Numbered from the stretch's first letter, positions 19,836-30,768 are shown. The stretch is 64,000 nucleotides of DNA from Clostridium puniceum (GCF_002006345.1 NZ_LZZM01000073.1:28912-92911), one strand, 5' to 3'. The notes: a model not told the origin generated them from the sequence alone. Made by a program: numbers and translations.

Positions 19836-21317
19836 TTAATTGTTAACTGTTCCTTGTTCATTAATAACTGCATTAAGTATTTCACTAACAACTTCTCTTT
19901 CATCAAAATGTATAGTTTCATTTCTTAGAATTTGATAAGTTTCATGACCTTTCCCAGCAATAACTATTACATCCCCTTGTTTTGCAATATTTATAGCCTT
20001 TTTTATAGCTTCTTTTCTATTTTCTATTGCGATATAATTATCTTTATTTAATCCTACTTCAATATCTTTTATAATCTCCATTGGTTCTTCACTTCTTGGA
20101 TTATCAGATGTTATTATTGTAGTATCTGCGATATCTGTTGATATCTTACCCATTTGTGGTCTTTTCACCTTATCTCTATCTCCACCACAGCCAAATATTG
20201 ATATTAATCGCCCCTTTGTAAATGCTTTCGCTGTTTTTAATATATTTTCAAGTCCATCTGGTGTATGAGCATAATCTATTATAATTTCATAAGGAAGATT
20301 ATATTCATTTCCAACTCTTTCACATCTTCCGGGGACAATCGCCTTTTCTATCCCGTCTTTTATACAACTTACATCTATCCCTAATTTAAAACATGTTATA
20401 ATTGCACCTAATGCATTATAAATATTATATTCACCTGGTATATTTAAAATAAATTGTTCATCTATTTTAAGCTTAACTTTAAATTTAATATTACGACTTC
20501 CCATTTCTTCATTAAATGCTTTAAAATTTGAATTATCTTTTACTGAGAATGAATATATATTGTCTGCTTTAAGTTCCTCTAAATCTTTAATAACTTGTTT
20601 TCCATAATTATCGTCAATATTAATAATTTTTATTCTTGATCTATCAAATAGTTTAAATTTTGCTTTATAATAATTTTCAAAAGTTTTATGGAAATCCAAA
20701 TGATCTCTAGTTAAATTTGTAAAAATACCAACTTCAAACTCAACCCCATAAACTCTATCTAATTCTAAAGAATGTGAAGATACTTCCATAACACAGTATT
20801 CTACACCTTTATTTACCATTTCAAAAAATAATTCTTGTAATTCTAAAGATTCTGGTGTTGTTCTTTCAGTATGAATTTTTTCACTACCTATATAGTTTGC
20901 AATAGTTCCAATTAACGCAACCTTTTTATTATTTGCTTCCAAAATATCTTTTATCATAAAAGCTGTGGTAGTTTTGCCATTTGTTCCTGTAACACCGATT
21001 ATTTTCATTTTATTACTAGGCTTATCATAATAATTAGCACACATTAAAGCTAATGCTTTTCTTGTATCGCTGCTCTTAATAATAGTAATTTCATTATTTT
21101 TTATTTCTATATCATCTTGAATAACTATTATTTTAGCACCATTTTCAATAGCTTTATCAATATACTTATGTCCATCAGTCGCATATCCCTTAATACAAAT
21201 AAAAACATCGTAAGTCGTAATTTTTCGACTATCATAATTTATTCTATTAATATCTACATCAATTCCACCTTGAATAATCTCATAATCCATTCCATTTAAG
21301 ATAGATCTTAAATTCAT
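19836..21317 (-). CDS. murE: UDP-N-acetylmuramoyl-tripeptide synthetase (meso-DAP type)
   Basis: 493 aa. ATP loop GVTGTNGKTTTAFM (about residues 108-121), TPESLELQ, and EVSSHSLELDRVYG are MurE signatures. Substrate specificity motif DNPR (in ITSDNPRSEEPMEII, about residue 405) is the form used by enzymes that add meso-diaminopimelate rather than lysine, in agreement with dapF in this window. The start follows GGAGAGAG. The C-terminal QGTVNN is encoded by a short repeat. Confidence 0.96.
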   Translation of the reverse strand: MNLRSILNGMDYEIIQGGIDVDINRINYDSRKITTYDVFICIKGYATDGHKYIDKAIENGAKIIVIQDDIEIKNNEITIIKSSDTRKALALMCANYYDKPSNKMKIIGVTGTNGKTTTAFMIKDILEANNKKVALIGTIANYIGSEKIHTERTTPESLELQELFFEMVNKGVEYCVMEVSSHSLELDRVYGVEFEVGIFTNLTRDHLDFHKTFENYYKAKFKLFDRSRIKIINIDDNYGKQVIKDLEELKADNIYSFSVKDNSNFKAFNEEMGSRNIKFKVKLKIDEQFILNIPGEYNIYNALGAIITCFKLGIDVSCIKDGIEKAIVPGRCERVGNEYNLPYEIIIDYAHTPDGLENILKTAKAFTKGRLISIFGCGGDRDKVKRPQMGKISTDIADTTIITSDNPRSEEPMEIIKDIEVGLNKDNYIAIENRKEAIKKAINIAKQGDVIVIAGKGHETYQILRNETIHFDEREVVSEILNAVINEQGTVNN

Positions 21318-21351
21318 ATTTACTCTCTCCTAACTGTGTACTTATTTTTAA

Positions 21352-21390
21352 AAAAATATAGCATGTGAGCATTTCCCCACATGCTAGTAT
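21352..21390 (-). terminator. Possible terminator or attenuator between spoVD and murE
   Basis: Stem TAGCATGTG pairs with CACATGCTA (loop near 21369-21378), followed on the minus strand by ATATTTTTTT. It lies inside the block, so it may separate spoVD and murE transcripts or act only partly. Confidence 0.6.
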
Positions 21391-21509
21391 TTTATCCTCT
21401 GTCTTGTTTACCTTAACTAGTTTTTAACAAAATTTATTTCATAATCTAAAATCAAATTAACTCAATATTTTTATCAGTTATTAATCATTTTCAGATAAAA
21501 ATTAAATAT

Positions 21510-23759
21510 TTAATCCTTATATTCTGAACTTAATGTTAATTTAACTGTTGTTCCTTTAGTTATGAATTCGCCTGCTGCAATATCTTGTTCTGATATCATT
21601 CCATTACCTTCAAAGGTAGGTGTTATTCCAAGATTTTTAAGCAACACAGCCGCATCTTCTTTTGAATATCCTCTAACATCTGGCATTGCAACAGTATTAT
21701 TATAAGTCGCATCCCCAGTTGTGTAAAGATTTATTTTTGATCCTTCTTTTACTGAATATCCTGGATATGGCTTTATATCTACTACAGACTCTCCATTTCC
21801 ATCTATATTAAAATCTAATTTTGCATTTGTTAATGCTTTTTTCGCATCTGCAATTTTCATCCCTCTGATTTCTGGAATAACTACATCCCTAGTAATTTGT
21901 CCTATATTTTCATCCGAAAATTTACTATTTAAATAATTAAATATATCTGTAAACAATGTTTTAGCTGGTGGTACCGCTACTTGAGCTGCATAATATGTTC
22001 CATTTTTACGAGGCTCATCAACCGTTATCATAATAGTAACCTTAGGATCATTGACTGGAGCCATACCAACAAATGAAGATATATATGCTCCCTCTTGATA
22101 TCTACCATTAACAACTTTTTGAGCAGTACCTGTTTTTCCACCAATATGATATCCTTCTATAAATGTTCCTGTTCCAGACCCAGCTGTAACAACTCTTTCA
22201 AGATAGCTTCTTAATTCAGCTGTTTTTTCCTTACTTGCAACAGTAGTAGTTTTAGGTTTAAAAGTTTCATCAACTATATTAACATTATTTTCATTATCAT
22301 GAGTAATTTCTTTCATTAAATGTGGTTGAATTAAATCTCCTCCATTTGCAACTGCATTAAAAGCCGCCATGTATTGAACTGAATTAACCGTATTTGTTTG
22401 TCCAAAAGATATTGTTGCAAGATCTGCTTCTGAAACATTTTTAACTGATTTAACAATTCCTTTTGCTTCACCTGGCAAATCAATTCCACTAGCTTGACCA
22501 AATCCAAATTTATTAATAGATTCACATAATTTTTCCTTACCAATCATGGCACCTAATTCCATAAAACCTACATTACATGAATTTTGAATTATATCAGGAA
22601 ATACTTGTGCTCCATGTCCTTGTGGCTTCCAACAGTTTGGATGAATACCACCCACAGCTAATGAACCATTACAGAAAAATTTTGTATCCTTATTAACGAT
22701 ATTTGCTTCCAATCCAGTAATAGCTGTTACAACTTTAAATATTGATCCAGGTTCAAAGGTATCATTCACCAGTCTATTTCTCCACATCTTATCAGTTGAT
22801 CCCTCAAAGTTTTCTACACCTTTTTGTGGATTATTAGGATCAAAATCTGGTTTATTAACCATTGCCAATACTTCTCCTGTTTTAGGATCCATAACTAAAA
22901 TTGATACTGCCTTTGATTGAGTATCTTCATAAGCCTGCTCAGCTGCTTTCTCTGCAAAATTTTGAATATTTTCATCAATAGTAAGTGTAACGTCTTTACC
23001 AGCTACTGGAGATGTAAATTGTGATATAGTATATGGCAAGTCCCTATTAACACCATCAAGTTCTGTAATCTTTCGTCCAGGAATCCCTGATAAATACGAG
23101 TTATATTGAAGCTCTATTCCATTTAACCCTTTATTATCAGTATTAGTATTTCCAAGCACATGTGCTAAAAAATTATTATTAGGATAATATCTTTTTGTAT
23201 CTGGTGATACTAAAACTCCATTTATATTAAGTTGCTTAACTTTATCCGCCTGTTCTTTTTCTATTCTTCTTATAAGAATAGCAGACCCTGCTTGTAACCC
23301 ATTTTTTAGTTTAGTTTCAAGTTTTTCTTTTACAAATTTTGTATCTAAATCTAAAGCTTTTGCAATTATAAGTGCAATTTGATCATTGGTTAAGCCGTTA
23401 TCTTTAGTTGGAAGAGGAATACCAGCACTTTTCATGCTCTCAATTTCTTTCGATGGTATTTCATTTAAATTACGATTTAAATATTTTCTTATAGCATTTA
23501 AATCAAAATCAACTCTATAAACATTTGCAGAAACTGCAAGCTCTTTCCCGTTTCTATCAAGAATTCTTCCTCTTATAGCATCTATTTTTACTTCACTAGT
23601 CCATTGTTCTTCTGCCATTGCTGCATAATCTGCTTTTTTTACTATCATTATATAAGACAACCTAAGTGTTAAAATCACAAAAACTAAAGTCAATGCAAAA
23701 GCCGAAATGCTCATCCTTTGACGCATTTTGGCTCTATCTTTATAATTTTTCTTTTTCAA
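21510..23759 (-). CDS. spoVD: Class B penicillin-binding protein with PASTA domains (SpoVD/PbpB type)
   Basis: 749 aa, TTG start after GGGGGAAATAGACG. One N-terminal membrane helix (about 17-40), PBP dimer domain, then the transpeptidase domain with the active-site motifs SIFK (Ser about 339), SCN (about 393) and KTGT (about 540). Two PASTA domains follow (about 628-690 and 693-749; IRGMKIADAKKAL and VRGYSKEDAAVLL). It cross-links septal or spore-cortex peptidoglycan with FtsW/SpoVE, three genes downstream. Bacillus SpoVD has one PASTA domain and PbpB has two, so the name is uncertain. Confidence 0.94.
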   Translation of the reverse strand: MKKKNYKDRAKMRQRMSISAFALTLVFVILTLRLSYIMIVKKADYAAMAEEQWTSEVKIDAIRGRILDRNGKELAVSANVYRVDFDLNAIRKYLNRNLNEIPSKEIESMKSAGIPLPTKDNGLTNDQIALIIAKALDLDTKFVKEKLETKLKNGLQAGSAILIRRIEKEQADKVKQLNINGVLVSPDTKRYYPNNNFLAHVLGNTNTDNKGLNGIELQYNSYLSGIPGRKITELDGVNRDLPYTISQFTSPVAGKDVTLTIDENIQNFAEKAAEQAYEDTQSKAVSILVMDPKTGEVLAMVNKPDFDPNNPQKGVENFEGSTDKMWRNRLVNDTFEPGSIFKVVTAITGLEANIVNKDTKFFCNGSLAVGGIHPNCWKPQGHGAQVFPDIIQNSCNVGFMELGAMIGKEKLCESINKFGFGQASGIDLPGEAKGIVKSVKNVSEADLATISFGQTNTVNSVQYMAAFNAVANGGDLIQPHLMKEITHDNENNVNIVDETFKPKTTTVASKEKTAELRSYLERVVTAGSGTGTFIEGYHIGGKTGTAQKVVNGRYQEGAYISSFVGMAPVNDPKVTIMITVDEPRKNGTYYAAQVAVPPAKTLFTDIFNYLNSKFSDENIGQITRDVVIPEIRGMKIADAKKALTNAKLDFNIDGNGESVVDIKPYPGYSVKEGSKINLYTTGDATYNNTVAMPDVRGYSKEDAAVLLKNLGITPTFEGNGMISEQDIAAGEFITKGTTVKLTLSSEYKD

Positions 23760-23792
23760 CGTCTATTTCCCCCATGTACTTTCTTTTACATA

Positions 23793-23835
23793 GACATATT
23801 CAAAAATAGTAAACCACCTTGCTATTTTATATGCC
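23793..23835. repeat. Inverted-repeat element, short form
   Basis: GACATATTCAAAAATAG (23793-23809) faces CTATTTTATATGCC (23822-23835). The ends resemble those of the elements at 2130 and 38522. A further half-copy GGCATATGAAAATAA is at 23929-23943. Together they occupy part of the 320-bp gap between ftsL and spoVD; I see nothing else in that gap. Confidence 0.5.
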
Positions 23836-24079
23836 TAAAATTCTTTTAAATTTTAAAAAAATTCATTTTTAATATCGTTCTCCATGTGAGTATTAGAATT
23901 CATATTCTTACATTAATTATTTTTCTATGGCATATGAAAATAATACGTTATTGATGTAATGATATTTTAAATAATATACAAAGTATATTGCTTACATCTA
24001 TCTATTAAATGAATTTGCAGATTTCCCACAAATCAAAATAGACTAATATATTAACTTATTATTTTTCGAACATGCCCGA

Positions 24080-24589
24080 TTATTTTATTAAATTAATTAA
24101 TTTAGAGAACAAAGTTGTTTCTTTAGTATTATTTTCAGAAACATTTGACTTTAAATCTTTAAAATAATTTTCTGAAAAATCAATTTTTACTGTTTCTTCT
24201 TTTTTAGGAACAATCATAGATAGCTTTGTTCCTGCATTTTGCTGTATATTGTTTAAAGAAGAAAACTTTAGTAACTTTACTTTTAATGCTTCATTTGCTT
24301 CTTCTGTTTGTTTAATTTGAGTATTTAAATCAGTTACCTTTTTTTGCATATTATACACTTTACTATCACTAGAAATAGTAATAAAACCTAAACTTAATAT
24401 AACTATTGCTATAGTTAAAACATATTTTCTATCGTTTTTTCTTTTATTTCTCATTAAAGCATTTTTACTTTGTAACTTTTTTCTTTTTTGTATTTGCTTA
24501 TATTTTTTATCCGGTTTTTGTACTCTACGCTTTCTTTCTGGTGCTAAAGCTATACTCCCTTTTATATAATCATATTCTCTTCTCGCCAT
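24080..24589 (-). CDS. ftsL: FtsL-like septum formation protein
   Basis: 169 aa from ATG 24589 (MARREYDYIKG); a GTG three codons upstream is the alternative and overlaps the GGGATGTG site. A very basic cytoplasmic region (about 15-55), one membrane segment (YVLTIAIVILSLGFITISS, about 56-75), then a leucine-zipper-like coiled coil (VYNMQKKVTDLNTQIKQ). The position between rsmH and spoVD and this architecture identify it; FtsL sequences are poorly conserved. Confidence 0.85.
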   Translation of the reverse strand: MARREYDYIKGSIALAPERKRRVQKPDKKYKQIQKRKKLQSKNALMRNKRKNDRKYVLTIAIVILSLGFITISSDSKVYNMQKKVTDLNTQIKQTEEANEALKVKLLKFSSLNNIQQNAGTKLSMIVPKKEETVKIDFSENYFKDLKSNVSENNTKETTLFSKLINLIK

Positions 24590-24632
24590 TTTATTCACAT
24601 CCCAACTTATTTATAACATAATAAAATAGTAA

Positions 24633-25565
24633 TTATAATTTCTCAATTATTCTAAGCTTAGCGCTTCTACTTCTTGGGTTTTCTTCAATTTCCTTTTCAG
24701 TTGGTGCTATCCCTTTTTTTGATATAACCTTAACTACTGGAACTTTCCCGCAAACACAAACTGGGAATTCCCTTGGGCAAGTACACGGATTTTCTAATTC
24801 CCTAAATTTTAACTTAACTATTCTATCTTCCAAAGAGTGGAATGTTATAATAGCCATCCTTCCCCCTTTATTTAATTTATTTACTCCATCTTCTATTGTC
24901 TTATTTAATATTTTTAGTTCTGAATTAACTTCTATTCTAATAGCTTGAAAAGTTCTCTTAGCAGGATGAGGTCCATCCCTTCTCATCTTTGCTGGAATTG
25001 CTGCCTTAATAATATCTACAAGCTCAAAAGTTGTTTCTATTGGTTTTTCTGTTCTTCTGTTAACAATAAAATTTGCAATTCTTTTAGCAAATCTTTCTTC
25101 ACCATAATCTTTTATTATTTTAGATATCTCATCTTCGCTGTAATTATTTACAATTTGATAAGCCGAAAAATCATTATCTCTATTCATTCTCATATCTAAA
25201 GGGGCATCCTGCATATAACTAAAGCCTCTTGAAGCCTCATCAAGTTGATATGATGAAACTCCAAGATCTGCTAAAATTCCATCAACCTTATCAATATTTA
25301 ATTCATTTAAAATACTATCTATATTATAAAAATTATTATGAACATATTTTACATTTTCAAAATCTTTAAGTCTTTCTTTAGCTGCCTTCAAAGCATCCTT
25401 ATCTTGATCTATTCCAATTAGAATTCCATCTTTTGACAAATGAGATACTATATGAGATGAATGTCCTGCCCCTCCTAAAGTACAATCAACATAAATCCCA
25501 TTTTTCTTTATATCTAATGCTTCTATACATTCATTTAATAGTACTGACACATGCTTAAATTCCAT
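24633..25565 (-). CDS. rsmH: 16S rRNA m4C1402 methyltransferase
   Basis: 310 aa. RsmH (MraW) methylates N4 of C1402 in the 30S decoding site. Signatures: [13 protein letters not shown] near the start, SAM loop [14 protein letters not shown] (about 27-40), [20 protein letters not shown] (about 100-119), [18 protein letters not shown] (about 200-217) and [12 protein letters not shown]. It sits between mraZ and ftsL; the spacing to mraZ is 13 bp. Confidence 0.97.
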   Translation of the reverse strand: MEFKHVSVLLNECIEALDIKKNGIYVDCTLGGAGHSSHIVSHLSKDGILIGIDQDKDALKAAKERLKDFENVKYVHNNFYNIDSILNELNIDKVDGILADLGVSSYQLDEASRGFSYMQDAPLDMRMNRDNDFSAYQIVNNYSEDEISKIIKDYGEERFAKRIANFIVNRRTEKPIETTFELVDIIKAAIPAKMRRDGPHPAKRTFQAIRIEVNSELKILNKTIEDGVNKLNKGGRMAIITFHSLEDRIVKLKFRELENPCTCPREFPVCVCGKVPVVKVISKKGIAPTEKEIEENPRSRSAKLRIIEKL

Positions 25566-25578
25566 AATAAAAACTCCT

Positions 25579-26007
25579 TTATATTCCTAAATCATTCATC
25601 TTTTCTGCAATAGAGTCAAAATCAATATTTGACTCATTGTATTCATTCCACTTTTCCTTGCTCCATATTTCTACTCTTGATAATACTCCAATACTTACTA
25701 TGTCCTTTTCTATTCCTGCATATTCTTTTAAATTTTGTGGAATCAATCCTCTCCCTTGCTTATCTAATTCAACTTCGCAAGCCCCAGAAAAAAAGAATCT
25801 TACAAAAGATCTTGCATCTTTATTTGTCAAAGGCAAAGTTTTTAATTTTTCCTCCAGTATTTTCCATTCTTTAAGTGGATAAGCGTACAAACATCCATCA
25901 AGCCCTTTAGTAATAACAAAAGTATTACCTAAATCTTCTCTAAGTTTTGCTGGAACAATTATTCTATTCTTCGGATCTAACCCATGTTGGTATTCACCAA
26001 TAAACAT
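25579..26007 (-). CDS. mraZ: Transcriptional regulator MraZ
   Basis: 142 aa, normal size. Two SpoVT/AbrB-like repeats are seen: N-terminal [17 protein letters not shown] (about 11-27) and [17 protein letters not shown] (about 82-98). MraZ forms rings and represses or tunes its own dcw operon by binding repeated boxes upstream; such boxes are visible at 26057-26083. It is the first gene of the block. The start follows AGGAGCTGAGAATA. Confidence 0.96.
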   Translation of the reverse strand: MFIGEYQHGLDPKNRIIVPAKLREDLGNTFVITKGLDGCLYAYPLKEWKILEEKLKTLPLTNKDARSFVRFFFSGACEVELDKQGRGLIPQNLKEYAGIEKDIVSIGVLSRVEIWSKEKWNEYNESNIDFDSIAEKMNDLGI

Positions 26008-26056
26008 TATTCTCAGCTCCTATTTTGATAGATTTTAAATTTCTCCTCTATTTCTA

Positions 26057-26083
26057 ACCACTTAACACCACTTCTAACCACTT
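26057..26083 (-). promoter_or_regulatory. MraZ boxes
   Basis: Three copies of AAGTGGT (minus strand) at 26057-26063, 26067-26073 and 26077-26083, spaced exactly 10 bp, about 50 bp upstream of mraZ. Repeats of this type at one helical turn are the known MraZ operator design. Confidence 0.85.
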
Positions 26084-26194
26084 TTATATCTATTCTATAA
26101 AAATATAGTATTTCCTTCTTAAAATCAATATTTTTTTATATTTATAAATAATTTAATAAAAACTATATTAAATTATAATAATTTTACAACTAAA

Positions 26195-26240
26195 AATGGA
26201 CAGTATAAAATTATTAATAAAAATTTTATACTATCCATTA
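26195..26240 (-). terminator. Terminator of the metallopeptidase gene
   Basis: ATGGACAGTATAAAATT pairs with AATTTTATACTATCCAT with one mismatch. On the minus strand it is followed by TTTTTAG. It follows the metallopeptidase gene, about 20 bp beyond its stop. Confidence 0.8.
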
Positions 26241-26256
26241 TATTTAGTTTAGATAT

Positions 26257-28086
26257 TTATTTATTAAAGACTTTCCATTCAAGTATACCTGTAGATGCAG
26301 AACCATTTGAAACAGTTTCTATCCTTATTGATTTTGTTGCTATAGGAGTAAATGTTGTAATATTATACTTATTGGTAGCAACTCCTAATCCTAACGGATT
26401 ATTGACAGTAACCCATTTCTTCCCATTCCAATATTTAATTTGATATGATTTTGGTACATCTATACCTCCACCGTCTTTAAACCAATATATATCGCATTGT
26501 GATATTGTATATTGTTTATCAAAATCATATTGAGCCCATTGAGTTCCAGTTTGTGGCCAATTTCCATATACATCATGGTTTCTATCATTTGAATTTGATG
26601 GATCAAAACCATCATTTAAAGCACTAATTTTTTCCCACTCTGAACAAAAAGAAGAAGATGCTTTTGCATTTAATGCTATATTTGTTTTTTGTACAGTAGG
26701 TTCTCCACTATTATTAGTTGATATTTGTACTTTATAAGGATACTTTATTCCATTAAAATTCTCATCGAAAGAAGTTAAGTCAAGCATTTCATTTGGAGTT
26801 GCACAAACCACAAGATAAACTTTTTCTTCATCCCCCTGTAAGTTCAATGTATTAGTACCATTATTCCACATTGTAGAATACCTAGTGGTACCATTCTTTG
26901 TTTTCGCTACAATACTAGCGCGCCAGTCCGCACCTGGAACTGATTTATCTCCACTAAAATTAACAACTACTTGTTTGTTATTTAAATCTATGTTAAGTGG
27001 AATTATATTATATCCTCCTTGCTGTGGAGTTCTTGAGTCAGGAACCTTATACCATCCGTTATTATCGCTTTCTAAAGTTGTATACACTTTATTATAATTT
27101 GCTCTGTCTTCTGCCATCATTATATTAAATTCTTCTATATAGCTAGATTGACGCTTAAAATCAAAGGTCACCATTCGTCGGGCATATCCTCCTAACATAT
27201 CCTTAACAGAAGCACCAGATAATCTTTCTAATTTCTTAAACATAGTTTGATCTTGAGTATCATGTAACATATTTTTCATTAGTTGCAAACCTAGTCCGCT
27301 CATTTTATCTGGATTCTCTGTCACATATAATAAAAATGGCCAAGCATCATAATAATTTTTCATATGAGGAAAATAATAATTTGAATTTAAAACTATTGGT
27401 CTAAAAAAGTCTGATTCAGGACCATAAACATTACTACCATATTTATAATAATCACTTCCTAAATATTGATCTCTAAACCAATTTGCCACAGTTTCATACC
27501 AAGGTGCTGAAACAACTCCATTTTGATGTTTAGTGATAGCATGTGCATACTCATGAGGAAGCACCCAACTTGGTGGATCAACACGCATAGCTCCTGGATC
27601 TGTAACCAAAAAAGCAAACCCGCCATCATCAACAGACATATATGCCCAGTCATCAGTAATTTTAGATAAGCCAGTATTAGCGATATAAAGATTTGTCTTA
27701 TAATGTCCTCCGTTGTTTCCTACACTAGTATCATCTAAACCCATTTCATTAACATAAAAAGCTCTTATATTTTCTAGATTCTCTAAATTTCCTCGAACAA
27801 ACGAAGCATTAACAGTTCCTGTCTTATCATTATTTCCCCATATAATCTGAAAATGCTCTGATATTAATCTATTAACTGATTTATCATTTAAATCATAAAA
27901 TGAATCTCTCGTAAGATATTGTGAAGCCATCGCTTTATTATCAGTAAAGCTCGATGTCAGCTGCACTCCAGCACTTGTTGTCTGACTTGTTTTTAGTTGA
28001 CTGTCTTTAGATACAGCAGCATTAGCACAAGTGCCAATTGATAAACTCATCAACACTACTAAACCTATTATTTTCTTTGATTTCAT
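26257..28086 (-). CDS. Secreted zinc metallopeptidase-like protein with C-terminal discoidin (F5/8 type C) domain
   Basis: 609 aa. A clear Sec signal peptide (KKIIGLVVLMSLSIGTCANAA, residues 4-24). The central domain carries HEYAH (about 178-182) followed by WYETVANWFRDQ, a gluzincin-like HExxH...E arrangement; it resembles the DUF6055 group of putative peptidases. A C-terminal galactose-binding-like domain (about 465-609, ALNAKASSSF...WAQYDFDKQYTISQCDIYW...IRIETVSNGSASTGILEWKVF) should bind sugars. Probably an extracellular hydrolase acting on glycans or glycoproteins; the substrate is unknown. Confidence 0.82.
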   Translation of the reverse strand: MKSKKIIGLVVLMSLSIGTCANAAVSKDSQLKTSQTTSAGVQLTSSFTDNKAMASQYLTRDSFYDLNDKSVNRLISEHFQIIWGNNDKTGTVNASFVRGNLENLENIRAFYVNEMGLDDTSVGNNGGHYKTNLYIANTGLSKITDDWAYMSVDDGGFAFLVTDPGAMRVDPPSWVLPHEYAHAITKHQNGVVSAPWYETVANWFRDQYLGSDYYKYGSNVYGPESDFFRPIVLNSNYYFPHMKNYYDAWPFLLYVTENPDKMSGLGLQLMKNMLHDTQDQTMFKKLERLSGASVKDMLGGYARRMVTFDFKRQSSYIEEFNIMMAEDRANYNKVYTTLESDNNGWYKVPDSRTPQQGGYNIIPLNIDLNNKQVVVNFSGDKSVPGADWRASIVAKTKNGTTRYSTMWNNGTNTLNLQGDEEKVYLVVCATPNEMLDLTSFDENFNGIKYPYKVQISTNNSGEPTVQKTNIALNAKASSSFCSEWEKISALNDGFDPSNSNDRNHDVYGNWPQTGTQWAQYDFDKQYTISQCDIYWFKDGGGIDVPKSYQIKYWNGKKWVTVNNPLGLGVATNKYNITTFTPIATKSIRIETVSNGSASTGILEWKVFNK

Positions 28087-28315
28087 TATTTTTCCCCCTT
28101 ATATTTTGTAAAATATTCTTATTTAAAGTTAATCAACACAGCCATTGAATATAAATGTTAATTCCTGTTTTTATTGCATTTTAAGATGCCTTAATATAAA
28201 CTTCACTCTTCTTATTAATAGATGTACTAGTTATTCATATTTTATATATTGACATAATTATCCTCTCGCGTAAACTTTAATCTCGCCAAATACAAAAATT
28301 TAGTCATAAAAGGAC

Positions 28316-28362
28316 AAAAAATGCTTAAAAACAAATAATATCTGTTTTTAAGCATTTTTTTA
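28316..28362 (-). terminator. Terminator of pheST
   Basis: AAAAATGCTTAAAAACA pairs with TGTTTTTAAGCATTTTT, with T runs on both sides. It lies 30 bp after pheT. The rest of the 303-bp gap to the metallopeptidase holds nothing I recognise. Confidence 0.85.
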
Positions 28363-28389
28363 TATTATTAATTTTATATTTCGAATCTC

Positions 28390-30768
28390 TTAATCTCTCA
28401 ATGTAGCACCAAGTTTATATTCTAAAGATCGTAATATTTTTTCATGAACTTTATTTACTTCTTCATCTTTTAATGTTTTATTTTCATCTCTATATGCAAT
28501 TGCATAAGCAATACTCTTTTTGCCTTCTGGAATTTGCTTTCCTTTATATATATCAAACAACTCAACTTTTTCTACTAGATTTCCACCAGCTTTTCTAATT
28601 GTTTCATCAATTTCTTGAACTAAAACAGCATCTTCAACAAGTAATGCTATATCTCTTGTTACTGCTGGGAATTTAGGTAATGGCTTATATTTCTTATCCA
28701 TATTTGAACTTTCATATAAAAAATCTAAATTTAACTCTGCTACAAAACATGGTACATCAAGTCCATAATTATCACAAACAGCTAAATGAACTTCACCTAA
28801 AGTTCCAACTACATTTTTCCCTATAACAAGCTTAGCCGTTTTTCCTGGATGGTAGCTAACATTTTCGCTTTCTCTTTCATACTTAGCATTTTTTATTCCA
28901 AGGCCATCTACTATATTTTCAACTGCACCCTTAAGATCTAAGTAATCACAATCCCCATACATACCAATAGTTAAAATATTCTTTTCTGTTGGAAGCTTAG
29001 TCTCCTCTTCATTCTTTACATATACTTTTCCCATTTCAAATAATCTAACATAAGAATTATTTCTAGAATAATTCCTTCCTAAACTCTCCATAATAGAAGG
29101 AAGTGTTGTTGTTCTCATTACGCTATAATCTTCACCTAATGGATTTTTTATTTTAACTACATTTCTAAGTTCACTGTCTTCTTGTAAATTCACTTTATCA
29201 AATACTTTTGGTGATACAAATGAGTAACTTATAGATTGATTAAGACCGCTACCTGTTGCAAGCATAACTACTCTGTTATCTAAAAGACCTTTTCTGTATC
29301 TAGGTTCCCTATCTGTAGAAATACTAAATATTGTTGTAGGAATAACATCATAACCATAAATTCTTGCGATTTCTTCTGCTATATCTTCTCTAATTGCAAT
29401 ATCAACTCTAAAAGTTGAAGCTGTTACTATTAAATTATCACCATAAATTTCGGTGAATAAATCAACACTATCTAAGCACTTTTTCATTTCATCTTTAGAA
29501 ATATCTGTACCAAGGAAAGAATTTACCCATTTAGAATCAACAACTACTATTCCCTCCTCTTTTTTCTTATTGTAAATATCTATAGTTCCTTCCATTACTT
29601 CTCCAGCTTCTAATTCACAAATTAAGTTACACGCTCTATTCATTGCAATTTTAGCTAAATTAGGATCAATATACTTTTCAAATCTACTTGAAGCTTCACT
29701 TCTTAAATTTAATTTCTTAGAATTAACTCTAATATTAGTTCCATCAAAGTTTGCACATTCAAATATTACTTCTGTAGTGTCTTCCTTTATTTCTGAATTT
29801 AATCCACCCATAATTCCAGCAAGACCAATTGTTGTATCACTATCTTTTATACAAAGCATAGAATTATCTAATACTCTTTCCAGTTCATCTAATGTTGTAA
29901 ACTTTTCGTCAGCCTTAGCTCTTTCAACCACAATTTTGTTAGTTGTAATTTCTCTTTTATCATAAGCATGCATTGGTTGACCGATTTCTAACATAACAAA
30001 GTTTGTAATATCAACTAAATTATTTATAGGTCTTACACCCGCTTCAAGTAATCTTTCTTGCATCCACCCTGGTGATGGTTTGATCTTGACATTTTTAATT
30101 CCTCTTGCTATAAATCTAGAACAAAGTTCATCTTTAACTTCAACTTTTAATTCATCTGTAATATTAACTGGATTTGATACTTTATATTCTAAACTTGGCA
30201 TTTTATAAGTAGTTCTAAGTGCTGCTGCAGTTTCTCTTGCCATACCAACAATACTTAAACAATCTGGTCTATTTGAAGTTATTTCAAAATCTAAAATTAC
30301 TTTATTAAGTCCTAAAATATCTTTAATATCTGCTCCAAGTACTGTATCAGCAGGTAAAATCAACAATCCATAAACTGGTTCATCTCCAGCAGTTCCCAGT
30401 TCTTCTTCTGAACAGAACATACCATTTGATACTTCTCCTCTAAGCTTTCCTTTTTTTATTTTAGTTCCATCAGCAAGTGTTGATCCATGAAGTGCAACAG
30501 GCACTATATCTTGTTCCTTCATGTTTGTTGCAGCTGTAACTATTTGTATTTCTTCTGTTCCTATGTTAACTTGACAAATACTTAATTTTTCTGCATCTGG
30601 ATGTTTTTCAATTTTCGTAATTTTTCCTGTTACAACATTTTTAATTACATCCCCTTGAACTATAAGTTCTTCAAGTTGTGAACCAGTTAATGTTAATTTA
30701 TCTCCTAATTCTTTTGGACTTACATTTATTTCAACATAATCTTTAAGCCAGCTATATGGTACTTTCAT
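28390..30768 (-). CDS. pheT: Phenylalanine--tRNA ligase beta subunit
   Basis: 792 aa, the usual size. N-terminal EMAP-like tRNA-binding domain ([26 protein letters not shown], about 45-70), B3/B4 editing region, B5 domain, a catalytic-like core and a C-terminal ferredoxin-fold anticodon-binding domain ([15 protein letters not shown]). It forms the alpha2-beta2 enzyme with PheS. It is co-transcribed with pheS, 89 bp downstream, under the T-box. Confidence 0.97.
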   Translation of the reverse strand: MKVPYSWLKDYVEINVSPKELGDKLTLTGSQLEELIVQGDVIKNVVTGKITKIEKHPDAEKLSICQVNIGTEEIQIVTAATNMKEQDIVPVALHGSTLADGTKIKKGKLRGEVSNGMFCSEEELGTAGDEPVYGLLILPADTVLGADIKDILGLNKVILDFEITSNRPDCLSIVGMARETAAALRTTYKMPSLEYKVSNPVNITDELKVEVKDELCSRFIARGIKNVKIKPSPGWMQERLLEAGVRPINNLVDITNFVMLEIGQPMHAYDKREITTNKIVVERAKADEKFTTLDELERVLDNSMLCIKDSDTTIGLAGIMGGLNSEIKEDTTEVIFECANFDGTNIRVNSKKLNLRSEASSRFEKYIDPNLAKIAMNRACNLICELEAGEVMEGTIDIYNKKKEEGIVVVDSKWVNSFLGTDISKDEMKKCLDSVDLFTEIYGDNLIVTASTFRVDIAIREDIAEEIARIYGYDVIPTTIFSISTDREPRYRKGLLDNRVVMLATGSGLNQSISYSFVSPKVFDKVNLQEDSELRNVVKIKNPLGEDYSVMRTTTLPSIMESLGRNYSRNNSYVRLFEMGKVYVKNEEETKLPTEKNILTIGMYGDCDYLDLKGAVENIVDGLGIKNAKYERESENVSYHPGKTAKLVIGKNVVGTLGEVHLAVCDNYGLDVPCFVAELNLDFLYESSNMDKKYKPLPKFPAVTRDIALLVEDAVLVQEIDETIRKAGGNLVEKVELFDIYKGKQIPEGKKSIAYAIAYRDENKTLKDEEVNKVHEKILRSLEYKLGATLRD

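Noticed and set aside
22331..22543. 70-aa ORF inside spoVD in another frame
   Set aside because: Shadow of the intact penicillin-binding protein gene.
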